Origin: Planctomycetota bacterium
Lineage (GTDB): Bacteria; Planctomycetota; UBA1135; UBA2386
DNA length: 56,667 nucleotides
Direction: 5' to 3'
Assembly (NCBI GenBank): GCA_947444055.1
Contig: CANEYR010000018.1
Location: 1 to 56,667 of the forward strand
Part shown: piece after piece, positions 32,271 through 41,304 of the stretch
Position numbering within the stretch: position 1 is the stretch's first letter
Layout: every line of letters starts with the position of its first letter
The notes under the pieces: generated by a model
Told to the model about the DNA's origin: nothing
What the model saw: the letters and a program-made list of their open reading frames with translations, nothing else
Databases searched by the model: none
Translations under genes and position numbers: made by a program

Positions 32271-34756
32271 AGCCGAGTTCTCTGTTGGCCGCGGTAGCGG
32301 CATCGGCGGCGTTGACCGGATTGCTGCGCGCTCAAGGCGACCCAGCGCCAATCCAAGTGCCGGTGCCGCAGCAGCCACAGTTCGCCGAATTTCTCGACCA
32401 CGCTGCCTTGGTGACCATCGATCGCGACGACTATCGCGAGTTGCACGCGTTCGGTGGGTTCCGCTTCGTCGTGACCGACATGAAGTTGGACGTGCGTGGT
32501 CGCAACCTGCTCGCACTCTTCGATCTCGAAGAGGCGCACGCAGCGGCCCGTGCCAATGGCAAAGCCGCAGCGCCTCGGCGCGACATCGAATTGCCGGCCC
32601 CGCGCCGTCGCTTGTCCAACGACGAAATCCGCGACCGGCTCGCCCGCACCATGGGCGCCATTGGTCGCACCGAAGCAGCGCGCGTTAACCAACTCAACGA
32701 CCAGGTCATCGACGTCCCTCGCTACCTCTACTGCGAAGGTGGTGTGATCGTCGTTCGCGACGGCCTCGAAGTGATGCGCTGCGATCGGCTGTGGATCTCC
32801 CCTCTCGATAATCGCATCGTCGTCGAGAACGCCGAACTGCGGTACACGACGGGCGCCGACACACTCGTCGTGCGGGGCCCCAGACTAGTGAAGCAGGGCA
32901 GCCGTTGGACCGGCCGCGATGTCACCATGACTTCCTGCACGGCCGCCGAGCCGCACGCCGCCGTCGCCATCGACGAAGTCGAAATCATCGAGCGCGACGG
33001 CGAGTTCGAAGTCTTGACCCGCGGCAAGAGGCTGCAAATCGGCGGCCTCAACCTGGTGCCGTTGCCGAATGCGCGGGTGTTCACGGGCAGCCAGAGTGAG
33101 TTCCCGATTCGGCGCGTCAGCACGGGCTACTCGGCGAAAGAGGGGGTGCAGGGGGAAGTGGTGTTCGGCGTGCCCTGGAACTCGACCGGCGGCGGCTTGC
33201 ACCACTGGCTCACCGGCCGACCAGCCCACGAGTTTCGCGGCGATGCGGAGTTGGGCGTCGGTTGGATCGAGCAGCGCGGCACGCCGCTCAACGGCGTTCT
33301 CGAATACAAGGCACCAGGCTTGTACGAAGGGCGCACCGAGGCCTTCTGGCTCGACGATCGCGGCAATGACCTGCGCGAGATTGCCAGCAACCTCGACGGC
33401 AGTGACATCGCGCCTGGCCAGCGCGGTCTCGTGCGCACCGAGAACCGGTTGCGATTTGGCGCCAACACGCACCTCGACCTCGTCGCCTTCCATGGCTCGG
33501 ACCCGGCGGTGTGGTCGGAGTTCTTTCGCGGGCCGTATCGCGGCGAAGAGGTGCCCGAGACGAGCAGCTACTTGCACCACGCCGATGGCAATCGCCTGCT
33601 GACGGTCGGCTCGCGCTTCAACTTGTCGGAGTTCAGCTATCGCGATGACCGTGCGCTCGCCAATCGCTTCGTCGAAGAGTTGCCGGTCATTACTTACCAG
33701 TGGCTCGCGCAGCCACTCGGCACGACGCCGTGGAACACGCCCATCGTCGTCGATCTGACGACGGAGATTGGCCAGCGCCGCAGCGACTACGACGATCTGG
33801 CTGGCCTGCGCGTTGCCGATCGCACACTGCGCGCCGACCAGAACATCGAAGTCTCAGCACCCTTCCATCTCGGCGCCTGGAACCTGCGCCCGTTCGTTGG
33901 TGGGCACGGCACCTTCTACGACCACGCCATCGATGGCGACAGCGAAGGGCGCGTTGCACTGTCCACCGGCGTCGACATGGGAACGCGGCTGTCGCGCACT
34001 TGGTCCTGGCTCGAGGACGGCGAGACGAAGGGCGTGCGCCACGTTCTGGCCCCGCGCGTCAGCTTCCGCAATCGCTTTCACGTCGACGACAGCCAAGCTG
34101 AGTTCGTCGTCTTCGATGAGCTCGACACCTTGGCCGAAGAGCAGCTCGTGCGCTTCGAACTGCGCAACCTGCTGCAGTCGATGGAGCCAACCGAGCTAGG
34201 GCCGCAACCGCGCGACTTCGTCTTCCTCGACCTCGCGCAGGACCTCTTCCCGGACAAGGGTCGCGACAACGGCGGCGATGCCCTCGGGCTGTTTCGCTAC
34301 GACCTGCTGCTGCGACCGCGGGTGCGTTGGCTGCCGTTCGAAACCTTCTCCTACGCGTTGTACGGCGACCACGACTGGGAAGATGGGCTGCGCACGTTCG
34401 ACACCGAGCTGCAGTTTGGCCCGCTCGCTGGCCTGACGTGGACAGTCGACTACCGCACCGATGCGGTCGTCGATGGTGCCGTTGGCGTCACCGCCAACGC
34501 GCGCCTGCTCGATCGTTGGGATCTCTACGTCGGCAGCCAGCGCGACCTCGACCGCGACGAGTGGCTGGCCTACAGCTTTGGTCTACGCCGCAACGACCAC
34601 GATTGGTCGATCGAACTGTCGGCGTCGTACAACCCCTTCTCGGACGAGACGACGTTCCGCCTCGAGTTCTTGCCGCGCTTTGGCAGCTTCAGCGGCGCCC
34701 GCGGCAGCCGCTTTGGCGGCTACGCAGGCAACGATCAGTTCGCGACGTCGTACTGA
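32267..34756 (+). CDS. lptD: LptD-like outer-membrane LPS assembly protein
   Basis: 829 aa from a GTG overlapping the previous stop. Signal peptide (LLAAVAASAALTGLLRAQ), an OstA-type beta-jellyroll in residues about 150-270 (YLYCEGGVIVVRDGLEVMRCD, VVENAELRYTTGADTLVV), then a barrel domain rich in alternating hydrophobic strands to residue 829. The middle, FPIRRVSTGYSAKEGVQGEVV, matches the barrel-entry region of LptD. Only distant similarity, so the assignment rests on domain order and operon. It would insert LPS into the outer leaflet. Confidence 0.8.
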   Translation: MKPSSLLAAVAASAALTGLLRAQGDPAPIQVPVPQQPQFAEFLDHAALVTIDRDDYRELHAFGGFRFVVTDMKLDVRGRNLLALFDLEEAHAAARANGKAAAPRRDIELPAPRRRLSNDEIRDRLARTMGAIGRTEAARVNQLNDQVIDVPRYLYCEGGVIVVRDGLEVMRCDRLWISPLDNRIVVENAELRYTTGADTLVVRGPRLVKQGSRWTGRDVTMTSCTAAEPHAAVAIDEVEIIERDGEFEVLTRGKRLQIGGLNLVPLPNARVFTGSQSEFPIRRVSTGYSAKEGVQGEVVFGVPWNSTGGGLHHWLTGRPAHEFRGDAELGVGWIEQRGTPLNGVLEYKAPGLYEGRTEAFWLDDRGNDLREIASNLDGSDIAPGQRGLVRTENRLRFGANTHLDLVAFHGSDPAVWSEFFRGPYRGEEVPETSSYLHHADGNRLLTVGSRFNLSEFSYRDDRALANRFVEELPVITYQWLAQPLGTTPWNTPIVVDLTTEIGQRRSDYDDLAGLRVADRTLRADQNIEVSAPFHLGAWNLRPFVGGHGTFYDHAIDGDSEGRVALSTGVDMGTRLSRTWSWLEDGETKGVRHVLAPRVSFRNRFHVDDSQAEFVVFDELDTLAEEQLVRFELRNLLQSMEPTELGPQPRDFVFLDLAQDLFPDKGRDNGGDALGLFRYDLLLRPRVRWLPFETFSYALYGDHDWEDGLRTFDTELQFGPLAGLTWTVDYRTDAVVDGAVGVTANARLLDRWDLYVGSQRDLDRDEWLAYSFGLRRNDHDWSIELSASYNPFSDETTFRLEFLPRFGSFSGARGSRFGGYAGNDQFATSY

Positions 34757-34816
34757 TCGGGAAGTTACTGATCGGGGAGTTACTGATCGGGGAGGGCGCG
34801 ACCCGAGAGGGCGCGA
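34751..34816. repeat. 15-bp tandem repeats spanning the lptD stop
   Basis: Three near-identical copies of TACTGATCGGGGAGT cover 34751-34795; the first contains the lptD TGA and the period is a multiple of three, so all three TGAs fall in frame. A second 15-nt pair based on GAGGGCGCGA follows to 34816, up to the DUF481 stop. It fills the gap between the convergent genes. No stem with T tract is seen. Confidence 0.8.
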
Positions 34817-35830
34817 TCAGAAGGTCCAGCCGACCGACAGCAGCACGCGGTTATCGACCCGTTCGGCGCCAGGCGATGGCGTGTTGTCGTAGTCGATCAC
34901 GTGCCCGATCGAAGCAATCATGCTCTCCGTCAGCGAGGTCGAGAGCTCGGTCTTGCCTTGCAGATACATGTCGGTCGCGTCCTCCAGCGACGGGAATGCT
35001 TCGACGCCATGCACGAGCCTCGTCTTGTCGTTGAACGCGTGGGTCAGCTTGTAGGCCAGGCGAGCGGCCAAGTAGTCCTGCGAAGGATTCCCCGAACGGA
35101 AGGTCTCACTGAAGTACGATAGACCGGCTTCGGTCAGGAACGTCGTCGTGCTGTTTTCGATCCAGGTGTAACCAAGACCGACACCGCCCGTGTAGCGCAG
35201 CTCGATGTCCGCGAGCGTGTCGCCGAGCACGCGCGAGGTGGCGAGCACGTACCACTTCTTGCTCAAGAACATGTCGTACTTGATGCCACCACCAACGCGC
35301 CGCTGGTTGAGCTTCCAAACGGCCGTGGCCTGGTCCTTGTCTTCGCTGTAGTCCCAGGCTGCATCGACCGAGATGCGGTCCGTTTCGCGGCGCAAGGACG
35401 AGTCGAACGAGGCGCCGACGGCCCGCCGATCCGTGTTGCCATCCGTCCACAGAGCATTGATCTTCAACGAGCCATCCCACGTCGGCTCCGTCTTGGCCGG
35501 CGGGTTGATCATGCCGAGGTTGTCCATGCCGAGCGACGTGGTGTCGCCTTCGAGGCGCAGGTTGCCGCCTTCCATGCCGACGATGCGGCGCTTCAACAGG
35601 TCACCGCTCTTGGTGAGCAATTCGACCTGAGCTTGGGTGACGAGGTCGCTGATGTTCGCCATCGGCACCGTCACATCGCCGAGCAGTGGCGACGAGATCG
35701 TCACCTTGCCATCGGCCATGGTCTTGATGGTGCCGGTGAGCACGTCGCCGTTGGCGAGCGTGATCTTGTCTTGGGCCATGGCCCCGGCGGAGAGAGCGGC
35801 GAGAACCACTGCGGAAAGCAGATTGCGCAT
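34817..35830 (-). CDS. DUF481-family outer-membrane protein
   Basis: 337 aa. Signal peptide (NLLSAVVLAALSAGAMAQ), then an N-terminal beta module (KITLANGDVLTGTIKTMADG) typical of planctomycete-type envelope proteins, then a DUF481/YdiY-like barrel: KTEPTWDGSLKINALWTDGNT, RRVGGGIKYDMFLSKKWYV and a final NRVLLSVGWTF ending in Phe, as in barrel proteins. Role unknown; related proteins are salt-induced. ATG at 35830 chosen for the signal peptide. Convergent with lptD. Confidence 0.85.
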   Translation of the reverse strand: MRNLLSAVVLAALSAGAMAQDKITLANGDVLTGTIKTMADGKVTISSPLLGDVTVPMANISDLVTQAQVELLTKSGDLLKRRIVGMEGGNLRLEGDTTSLGMDNLGMINPPAKTEPTWDGSLKINALWTDGNTDRRAVGASFDSSLRRETDRISVDAAWDYSEDKDQATAVWKLNQRRVGGGIKYDMFLSKKWYVLATSRVLGDTLADIELRYTGGVGLGYTWIENSTTTFLTEAGLSYFSETFRSGNPSQDYLAARLAYKLTHAFNDKTRLVHGVEAFPSLEDATDMYLQGKTELSTSLTESMIASIGHVIDYDNTPSPGAERVDNRVLLSVGWTF

Positions 35831-35956
35831 ATTGGGGGTTGAGGTTGAGGTTGCGAGGGGCGGGATCATGCTGACGACCTTGCCGTCGCGAAAGCACAAT
35901 TTGCGCAGGCCGCGAGCACGCGTGCCGCCAAGCATCCCGCGGGTAGTCTTGCGTTC

Positions 35957-36508
35957 ATGACGAGTTCGCCGCCATCCATCACCAAGGCCAAGTCGACTCG
36001 GACGTTTGGCAGCTGGCTCTACGAGATGCCGCGGTGGAAGAAGATCGCCGTGCTCGCCGCGATCACGACGGCTGTCGTCGGCGGCATCTTCAGTTTGACG
36101 AACGGTGACGTCCCGACCGCAGGCAACGGCAACCTGACCGGTCTCTCATCGAGCCTGGTCAACGGCCAACCAGGTGGCAGCAGTACGCCGGTCGCCACAG
36201 CAGAACCGGCAGCGAAAGGCGTGTTCCGCCTCGGCTTCAGCTTCCTCGCCGGCTTCTGCCTCGGCAGCTTCCTGCGCGCGGCGCTGAAGATCGCCGCCAT
36301 TGCGTTCGGCTTCTGGCTCTTCATGACGGTGGTACTCAGTTCCTACGGAGTGCTCACGGTCGATTGGAACGTGATGGATTCGCTGTGGAACCGCTTCGCC
36401 GCCAACATTGAGCAAGAGTGGGGCAGCTTCCAGACGTTCATGACTGGCAGCTTGCCCGCGGCTGGTCTTGCCGCCGCCGGCCTCGCGATCGGGCTCAAGC
36501 GGCACTGA
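35957..36508 (+). CDS. FUN14-like membrane protein
   Basis: 183 aa with an N-terminal membrane segment (IAVLAAITTAVVGGIFSL), a Gly/Ser-rich spacer and a C-terminal FUN14-type domain: FLAGFCLGSFLRAALKIAAI, then GVLTVDWNVMDSLWNRF and a last segment rich in Ala/Gly. Glycine-spaced hydrophobic segments fit the family. Bacterial FUN14 proteins have no established function. Confidence 0.72.
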   Translation: MTSSPPSITKAKSTRTFGSWLYEMPRWKKIAVLAAITTAVVGGIFSLTNGDVPTAGNGNLTGLSSSLVNGQPGGSSTPVATAEPAAKGVFRLGFSFLAGFCLGSFLRAALKIAAIAFGFWLFMTVVLSSYGVLTVDWNVMDSLWNRFAANIEQEWGSFQTFMTGSLPAAGLAAAGLAIGLKRH

Positions 36509-36520
36509 GGCACGCGAGAC

Positions 36521-38113
36521 CTACAGGCTGTCGAGATACTTGCCTGGCTCGTAGTTGCCGAGGTCGAGGATCTTGGTGCAGATGCGATCGAGGAAGTAGC
36601 GGTCGTGGGAGACGACCACCATGCTGCCTGGGAAGCCCTGGATGCCTTCTTCGAGTACACGCAGCGTGTCGAGGTCGAGGTCGTTGGTCGGTTCGTCGAG
36701 CAGGATCAGGTTGCCGCCGCGGCGCAGCATCTTGGCGAGCTGCACACGATTGCGTTGACCACCGGAGAGGGTGCCGACGAGCTGCTGCTGATCGGGCCCC
36801 GTGAAGTTGAACTTGGCGACGTAGCTGCGGCTGTTGACTTCGAGCTTGCCGAGTTTGATCAGGTCCTGGCCATCGCTGATCTCCTGCCACACCGTCTTCG
36901 TGGCATCGAGCGACTCGCGCTCCTGGTCCGAATGGCACAGCTCGACGGTCTGACCGACCGTGACCTTGCCGCTCGTCGGCTTCAGCGCGCCGGTGATCAT
37001 CTTCAAGCACGTCGTCTTGCCGGTGCCGTTCGGGCCGACGATGCCGAGGATGTCGCCCGGCTGCATCTCGAACGACAGGTTCGACACGACGTTCTTCACG
37101 CCGTCGTATGAGAAGTTGACCTTCTCGAAGCGAACGACCAGGTCACCGAGTCGCTTGCCCGCGGGAATGTGCAGCTCGACGGTGTCGTCGCGCTCCTCGA
37201 CTTCCTCCAGCAGCATCTTGTCGTAGTTCTTGAGGCGCGCCTTGTTCTTGGTCGTGCGCGCCTTCGGGTTCATGCGAATCCACTCGAGCTCGCGATCGAG
37301 GAACTTGCCGCGGCGCTGCTCCTGCGTCTCCTGCATCGACATGCGCTTGCTGCGCTGGATCAGGTACTCGGAGTAGTTGCCCTGGTACGGGATGCACTTG
37401 CCGTGATAAACCTCAAGCATCCAACCGACGACGTTGTCGAGGAAGAATCGATCGTGGGTGATGATGACGACGGTGCCCTTGTAGGCAGCGAGCGTCTCTT
37501 CGAGCCAACGAATGGTCGCTACGTCCAAGTGGTTGGTCGGCTCGTCCAACAACAACAGGTCTGGGTGTTCGAGCAGAGTGCGGCACAAGGCGACGCGGCG
37601 ACGTTCTCCACCAGAACACGCCGAGACGTTTTTCTCGCCAGCTGGCAAGCACAGCTTGGTCATCGCGGTCTCGACGTGACGATCGAGTTCCCACGCGTCC
37701 TTGCCTTCAATCTCGTGCTGCAGCTTCTCGAGATCGGCCATGACCTTGTCCATCTCCTTTGGCGACAGGTCCTCGCCAAGGCGCATGCTCATATCCTCGT
37801 GCCTCTTGAGCAGGGCGCGGATCGGAGCGACCGCTTGCTCGACGTTCTCACGAACGGTGAGGTTCTCCAGCAGCTTGGGCTCTTGTGGCACGAAGCCGAC
37901 GGTGCGGTTGTCGGCGAGCCGGGCGACGCCGTCGAACTCCTTGTCGACGCCGGCCATGATGCGCAGCATCGTCGACTTGCCGGCACCGTTCTGGCCGATG
38001 ACGCCGATCTTGGCGCCGTCGAGGAAGACGAGGCTGACCTCCTTCAGAACCGGCTTCTTGCCTTGGTAGCTCTTGGTGAGCCGTTCGAGGGCAAAGATGG
38101 GCTTGTCGCTCAT
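36521..38113 (-). CDS. ettA: ABC-F translation factor, EttA type
   Basis: 530 aa with two ATPase domains and no membrane part. Domain 1: Walker A GQNGAGKST, SGGERRRVALCR, DLLLLDEPTNHLD. Domain 2: GPNGTGKTT, SGGQRNRVQLAK, LILLDEPTNDLD. The linker (SKRMSMQETQEQRRGKFLDR to NPKARTTKNKARL) is EttA-like. ABC-F proteins bind the ribosomal E site and regulate translation. ATG at 38113 gives MSDKPIFALE, the usual start; the open frame extends further upstream. Divergent from tatA, 88 nt apart. Confidence 0.95.
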   Translation of the reverse strand: MSDKPIFALERLTKSYQGKKPVLKEVSLVFLDGAKIGVIGQNGAGKSTMLRIMAGVDKEFDGVARLADNRTVGFVPQEPKLLENLTVRENVEQAVAPIRALLKRHEDMSMRLGEDLSPKEMDKVMADLEKLQHEIEGKDAWELDRHVETAMTKLCLPAGEKNVSACSGGERRRVALCRTLLEHPDLLLLDEPTNHLDVATIRWLEETLAAYKGTVVIITHDRFFLDNVVGWMLEVYHGKCIPYQGNYSEYLIQRSKRMSMQETQEQRRGKFLDRELEWIRMNPKARTTKNKARLKNYDKMLLEEVEERDDTVELHIPAGKRLGDLVVRFEKVNFSYDGVKNVVSNLSFEMQPGDILGIVGPNGTGKTTCLKMITGALKPTSGKVTVGQTVELCHSDQERESLDATKTVWQEISDGQDLIKLGKLEVNSRSYVAKFNFTGPDQQQLVGTLSGGQRNRVQLAKMLRRGGNLILLDEPTNDLDLDTLRVLEEGIQGFPGSMVVVSHDRYFLDRICTKILDLGNYEPGKYLDSL

Positions 38114-38201
38114 TGGGGGCGAAGAGGGTAGATCCCGGCCCGAGCCTGGTCCAGTGGGCGGACGCCCAGAACCGGCCCTCCCTGCGTATGCTCCCCCGCT
38201 C

Positions 38202-38636
38202 GTGATCGCCTTCATTCCCTCGCTTGGCTGGCAGGAGATGTTCCTGCTGATCCTCGTTGGCCTCTTGCTGTACGGCCGCAACCTGCCGGACGCCGGACGC
38301 ACGCTCGGCCGTTTCGTCGCGCAGCTCAAGCGCGGCTTTCACGACTTCAAAGATCAGATGGATCGCGACGATTCGCTACGCGAGGTGCGCAAGACCATCC
38401 AGGACACCACCCGCGAGATGCGCAACCTGACGGCGGTGCCACGCGCGCTCGCTGATCCAAGCTCTGCCATCCGCGATTTCACCCACGAGGCGATGCAGAC
38501 GCCGGTGCAGGACGAGTCGGGCCAATCCGACCATTCCGACCCATCCGACCAACCGGACGAACCACCACCGCCACCGTCGGCCCCGACCGCGACGAACACC
38601 ACACCAGTAGTCGACTCCTCTCCTACCCACACCTGA
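38202..38636 (+). CDS. TatA/TatB-type twin-arginine translocase subunit
   Basis: 144 aa from a GTG. One N-terminal membrane helix (EMFLLILVGLLLYGRNLPDA) with the family pattern of a hinge followed by an amphipathic helix (RTLGRFVAQLKRGFHDFKDQ), then a flexible Ser/Pro/Asp tail. TatA and TatB cannot be separated by eye; no tatC is present here. Followed two bases later by the DUF2007 gene. Confidence 0.87.
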   Translation: MIAFIPSLGWQEMFLLILVGLLLYGRNLPDAGRTLGRFVAQLKRGFHDFKDQMDRDDSLREVRKTIQDTTREMRNLTAVPRALADPSSAIRDFTHEAMQTPVQDESGQSDHSDPSDQPDEPPPPPSAPTATNTTPVVDSSPTHT

Positions 38637-38638
38637 TC

Positions 38639-39025
38639 ATGGCGGAACCGATCGAGTCTGTTGTCCGCGTCGCAACGAACCCAGCCCAGGCCAAAGTCTT
38701 CGCCGCCATCCTGCAGGCGGAAGGCATCCCAGCCCGCGTCGAAGGTGACAACCTGGTCGACGAGTTTGCCGCCAGCCGCCGACTGATGAACTTGATGGGC
38801 ACCACCGTCATGGTGCCGACCCGCAGCCTCGCCCGCGCGAACGAGATCCTGCAACCGGTCACCATCGAACCCGACGAACTCACGCGGCAGGCACTGGCGG
38901 CCCAGCCAGAAAGTGCGGCGTCAGCCGTCGCCCCGATCGCCAACGATCCGGCGCCGAGCAATTGGTGGTGGGCACTGGTGTTAGTGCCGCTCGTGATCTT
39001 CTTGTTCGCCAAACTCGTGGGCTGA
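38639..39025 (+). CDS. DUF2007-domain membrane protein
   Basis: 128 aa. Residues 8-70 match DUF2007 (VVRVATNPAQAKVFAAILQA, then EGIPARVEGDN and a VMVPTRSLARANEIL strand-helix), a ferredoxin-like fold seen in many bacteria and thought to sense or bind a partner. A C-terminal membrane helix (WWWALVLVPLVIFLFAKLVG) anchors it. Starts two bases after the Tat gene and ends abutting the convergent MshEN gene. Confidence 0.8.
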   Translation: MAEPIESVVRVATNPAQAKVFAAILQAEGIPARVEGDNLVDEFAASRRLMNLMGTTVMVPTRSLARANEILQPVTIEPDELTRQALAAQPESAASAVAPIANDPAPSNWWWALVLVPLVIFLFAKLVG

Positions 39026-39745
39026 TTACTTCTTCGGCGGCGGCGGCGGGGTTCCAGGCGCCCCACCAGGCTTCTTCTTGGCATCCTGGATTGCGGCATC
39101 GCCAGCGTCAAAGACGCCCATCGCAAGGCTGCTGCCACTCGTGGGCTTGTCACCTGGCGACGGCTTCTTGGTCTGAATGGCGGCGTCACCAGCATCGAAG
39201 ATGCTCATCCAATCGCCAGCCGTCTTGCCGGGACTGCTCTGCGCGCGCTTCTTCGCATCCTCTTCACGGCGTTTGCCGTCCTGCTCAAGCCATTGCCCGT
39301 AGTCCTTGTGCATGTCAGCGAGAACTTTCTTGTTCTCGGAGATGAGCCCCACGTAGGGGAACACGTCGCAGTTGTGTTCCTTCTGGATGCGCTGGATCTC
39401 GTCGAACGGCAGCATCACCGGCATCGACACGCAGACGATGTCGCCAAACACGTCGAGTGGCACCATCGTGTACTTGAACAGCACTTCCTTCGGCAGCCGC
39501 TTCTTCGCCTCTTCGCTGATCTGGTAGTTGCCTGCCATCAGGAACGGCAAGTTGAAGTTCTCGGTGACGATCTTGGCGAGATCCCACTCGGTGATGTGGC
39601 CGCCGCTGACCAGCACCTGGACGAACGGCTCGCCGTGCTTGTCCTGCGCGTAGAGCGCGTCGGTGATCACCTCACTGGAGACAACCGCGCGCTCGGTCAG
39701 GATCTCGGCGAGGCGAACCGACGTGATCTTTTCGAGGCTCTTCAC
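39026..39745 (-). CDS. MshEN/GspE-N-domain protein
   Basis: 239 aa. Residues about 10-150 match the N-terminal domain of GspE/PilB secretion ATPases (RLAEILTERAVVSSEVITDA, ISEEAKKRLPKEVLFKYTMVP, VCVSMPVMLPFDEIQRIQKE), a domain that often binds c-di-GMP. There is no ATPase domain. The tail contains two FDAGDAAIQ repeats separated by Lys/Pro-rich linkers and a Pro-rich end, perhaps docking peptides. GTG at 39745 is used; the nearby AGGAA sits too close to be a good ribosome site, so the start is uncertain. Confidence 0.78.
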   Translation of the reverse strand: MKSLEKITSVRLAEILTERAVVSSEVITDALYAQDKHGEPFVQVLVSGGHITEWDLAKIVTENFNLPFLMAGNYQISEEAKKRLPKEVLFKYTMVPLDVFGDIVCVSMPVMLPFDEIQRIQKEHNCDVFPYVGLISENKKVLADMHKDYGQWLEQDGKRREEDAKKRAQSSPGKTAGDWMSIFDAGDAAIQTKKPSPGDKPTSGSSLAMGVFDAGDAAIQDAKKKPGGAPGTPPPPPKK

Positions 39746-39798
39746 TTCCTGTGCATCGACCGTGCAGGCAAACCTGCTTGAGCGTTGGCACGGCGTCT

Positions 39799-41298
39799 TC
39801 AGGCGTAGATGACGAACGTCATCAACGCGTGCACCGTCAGCACGAGCGCCATGCCGATCACGATGGCCGAGTTGACCGCTTCCCCGACCTCGGCACCGGA
39901 GCGTTTGGGGCCCGTGCCAAGGTGATAGCAGGTAATCGCCACCAGGTATCCAGACAGGGTCGACTTGGCGAGGATCACCAAGATGTCGCGGGCGTCGACG
40001 GTCGCGAAGTACGCCGTCGCCCAGCCGATCGTGGTGATTCCAGACACCGCGTTCGCGGCGAAGCATGCCGCCAACGCCGCCGCCATGACGCCGCCGAGTG
40101 TCACCAGGGGCATCGCGATCACCATCGCCCACACCAATGGCGTCAGCAGGTAGTCGGCAGGTCGCACGCCCATCATCTGCAAGGCGGCAATCTGGTTGGT
40201 GCGCTTCATCGTGCCAAGGCGCGCGGCAGCGCCGGCGACGATGCGCGCGGTGAAGAAGAACCCACTCAGCAATGGCACTAGCACGGCGGTCGCCACCTTG
40301 CCGGTGCCGGTCAGCAAGGCGGATTCGAAGCCGCCATGGATCGGGTTGTTGCGCAAGGCGAAGAAGGTCGCGAGGCCGCCGATAACCCCGCCAGCGAGGG
40401 CAACGAACAAAGCTGGCTCGAGGGCAAAACGCAGCGTCGTGCGCACCACTTGGCCAAGTTCGAATGGTGGCAAGCGGCGGACCGATTCGAGCCCGGTCTC
40501 GCCAATCGCCGCCACCTGCAGCAGCGTTCGCCGCAGCCAGTGCATCGCGGCCGGTTCACTGCTCACGGCATCCATCGCAGGCCGCTTCGCGTCGGCCGTG
40601 GTCGGCACGTAATCCGGCGGCTCAAGACGCAGCATGCGCGCCGATCGATCGATCACGAGCACGCCGTTGGTCAGGCCGGCGAAGGCCGCGAGATCGTGCG
40701 TGATGACAATCGTCGTGCGGCCTTCGTCCTGGTCGTGCGCCTCGCGCAGCAGGGTCGCAATCGTTCGCGCGGCCTCCGCATCGAGTCCAGCCGTTGGTTC
40801 GTCGCACAGCAGCAACTGCGGCGACGACGCCAACGCGCGCGCCACGGCGAGCCGTTTTCGCATGCCGCCCGACAACTGCGCCGTGCGTTCGGGCGGGTCA
40901 TTCAAGCCAGCTTGCGCGAGCAAGGCCGGCGCCAACAACTGCGAACGGTCCGCTGCACGCAGCGCCAGTTCGACGTTCTCGCGAGGACTCAGCTCGTCGA
41001 GCAACCCTTCGTCTTGCAGGATCGCTGCGACCTTCTCGCGCAGCGACTCCGGATGATCGCCGACGAGGGACTCGCCCCAGGCGAGCAGTTCACCAGAGAG
41101 GCGAGGTGGTGGTTCACGTGTCTCCACGAGTCCGGCGAGCACGCGCAGCAACGAGGACTTGCCGCCGCCACTGGCACCGATGAACAAGTAGAAGCCGTGG
41201 GTCGGGACTTCGAGGTCGACGTCGAGCAACAGCACTTCCTCGCTGCCCGGTCGCCGATGCGCGAGCCCGAACTTGCGAAAGATGAGAGCTGGTTGCAT
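39799..41298 (-). CDS. Fused MlaF-MlaE-type ABC lipid transporter (ATPase plus permease)
   Basis: 499 aa. Residues 1-235 are an ABC ATPase (Walker A GASGGGKSS, signature SGGMRKRLAVAR, Walker B LLLCDEPTAGLD, switch His in VITHD). Residues about 260-499 are a MlaE-type permease (GTMKRTNQIAALQMMGVRPADYL and the four or five membrane helices that follow, ending FVIYA). Mla systems normally keep these as separate proteins. The MCE gene lies 6 nt upstream on the same strand, so this is a two-gene cassette for moving phospholipids between membranes. Confidence 0.92.
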   Translation of the reverse strand: MQPALIFRKFGLAHRRPGSEEVLLLDVDLEVPTHGFYLFIGASGGGKSSLLRVLAGLVETREPPPRLSGELLAWGESLVGDHPESLREKVAAILQDEGLLDELSPRENVELALRAADRSQLLAPALLAQAGLNDPPERTAQLSGGMRKRLAVARALASSPQLLLCDEPTAGLDAEAARTIATLLREAHDQDEGRTTIVITHDLAAFAGLTNGVLVIDRSARMLRLEPPDYVPTTADAKRPAMDAVSSEPAAMHWLRRTLLQVAAIGETGLESVRRLPPFELGQVVRTTLRFALEPALFVALAGGVIGGLATFFALRNNPIHGGFESALLTGTGKVATAVLVPLLSGFFFTARIVAGAAARLGTMKRTNQIAALQMMGVRPADYLLTPLVWAMVIAMPLVTLGGVMAAALAACFAANAVSGITTIGWATAYFATVDARDILVILAKSTLSGYLVAITCYHLGTGPKRSGAEVGEAVNSAIVIGMALVLTVHALMTFVIYA

Positions 41299-41304
41299 CG
41301 CTGG

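Noticed and set aside
30291..32516. 741-aa minus-strand open frame opposite the LptC/A-like gene
   Set aside because: Low-complexity Arg/His/Gln composition, no start signal, and it opposes an overlapping operon with good coding features.
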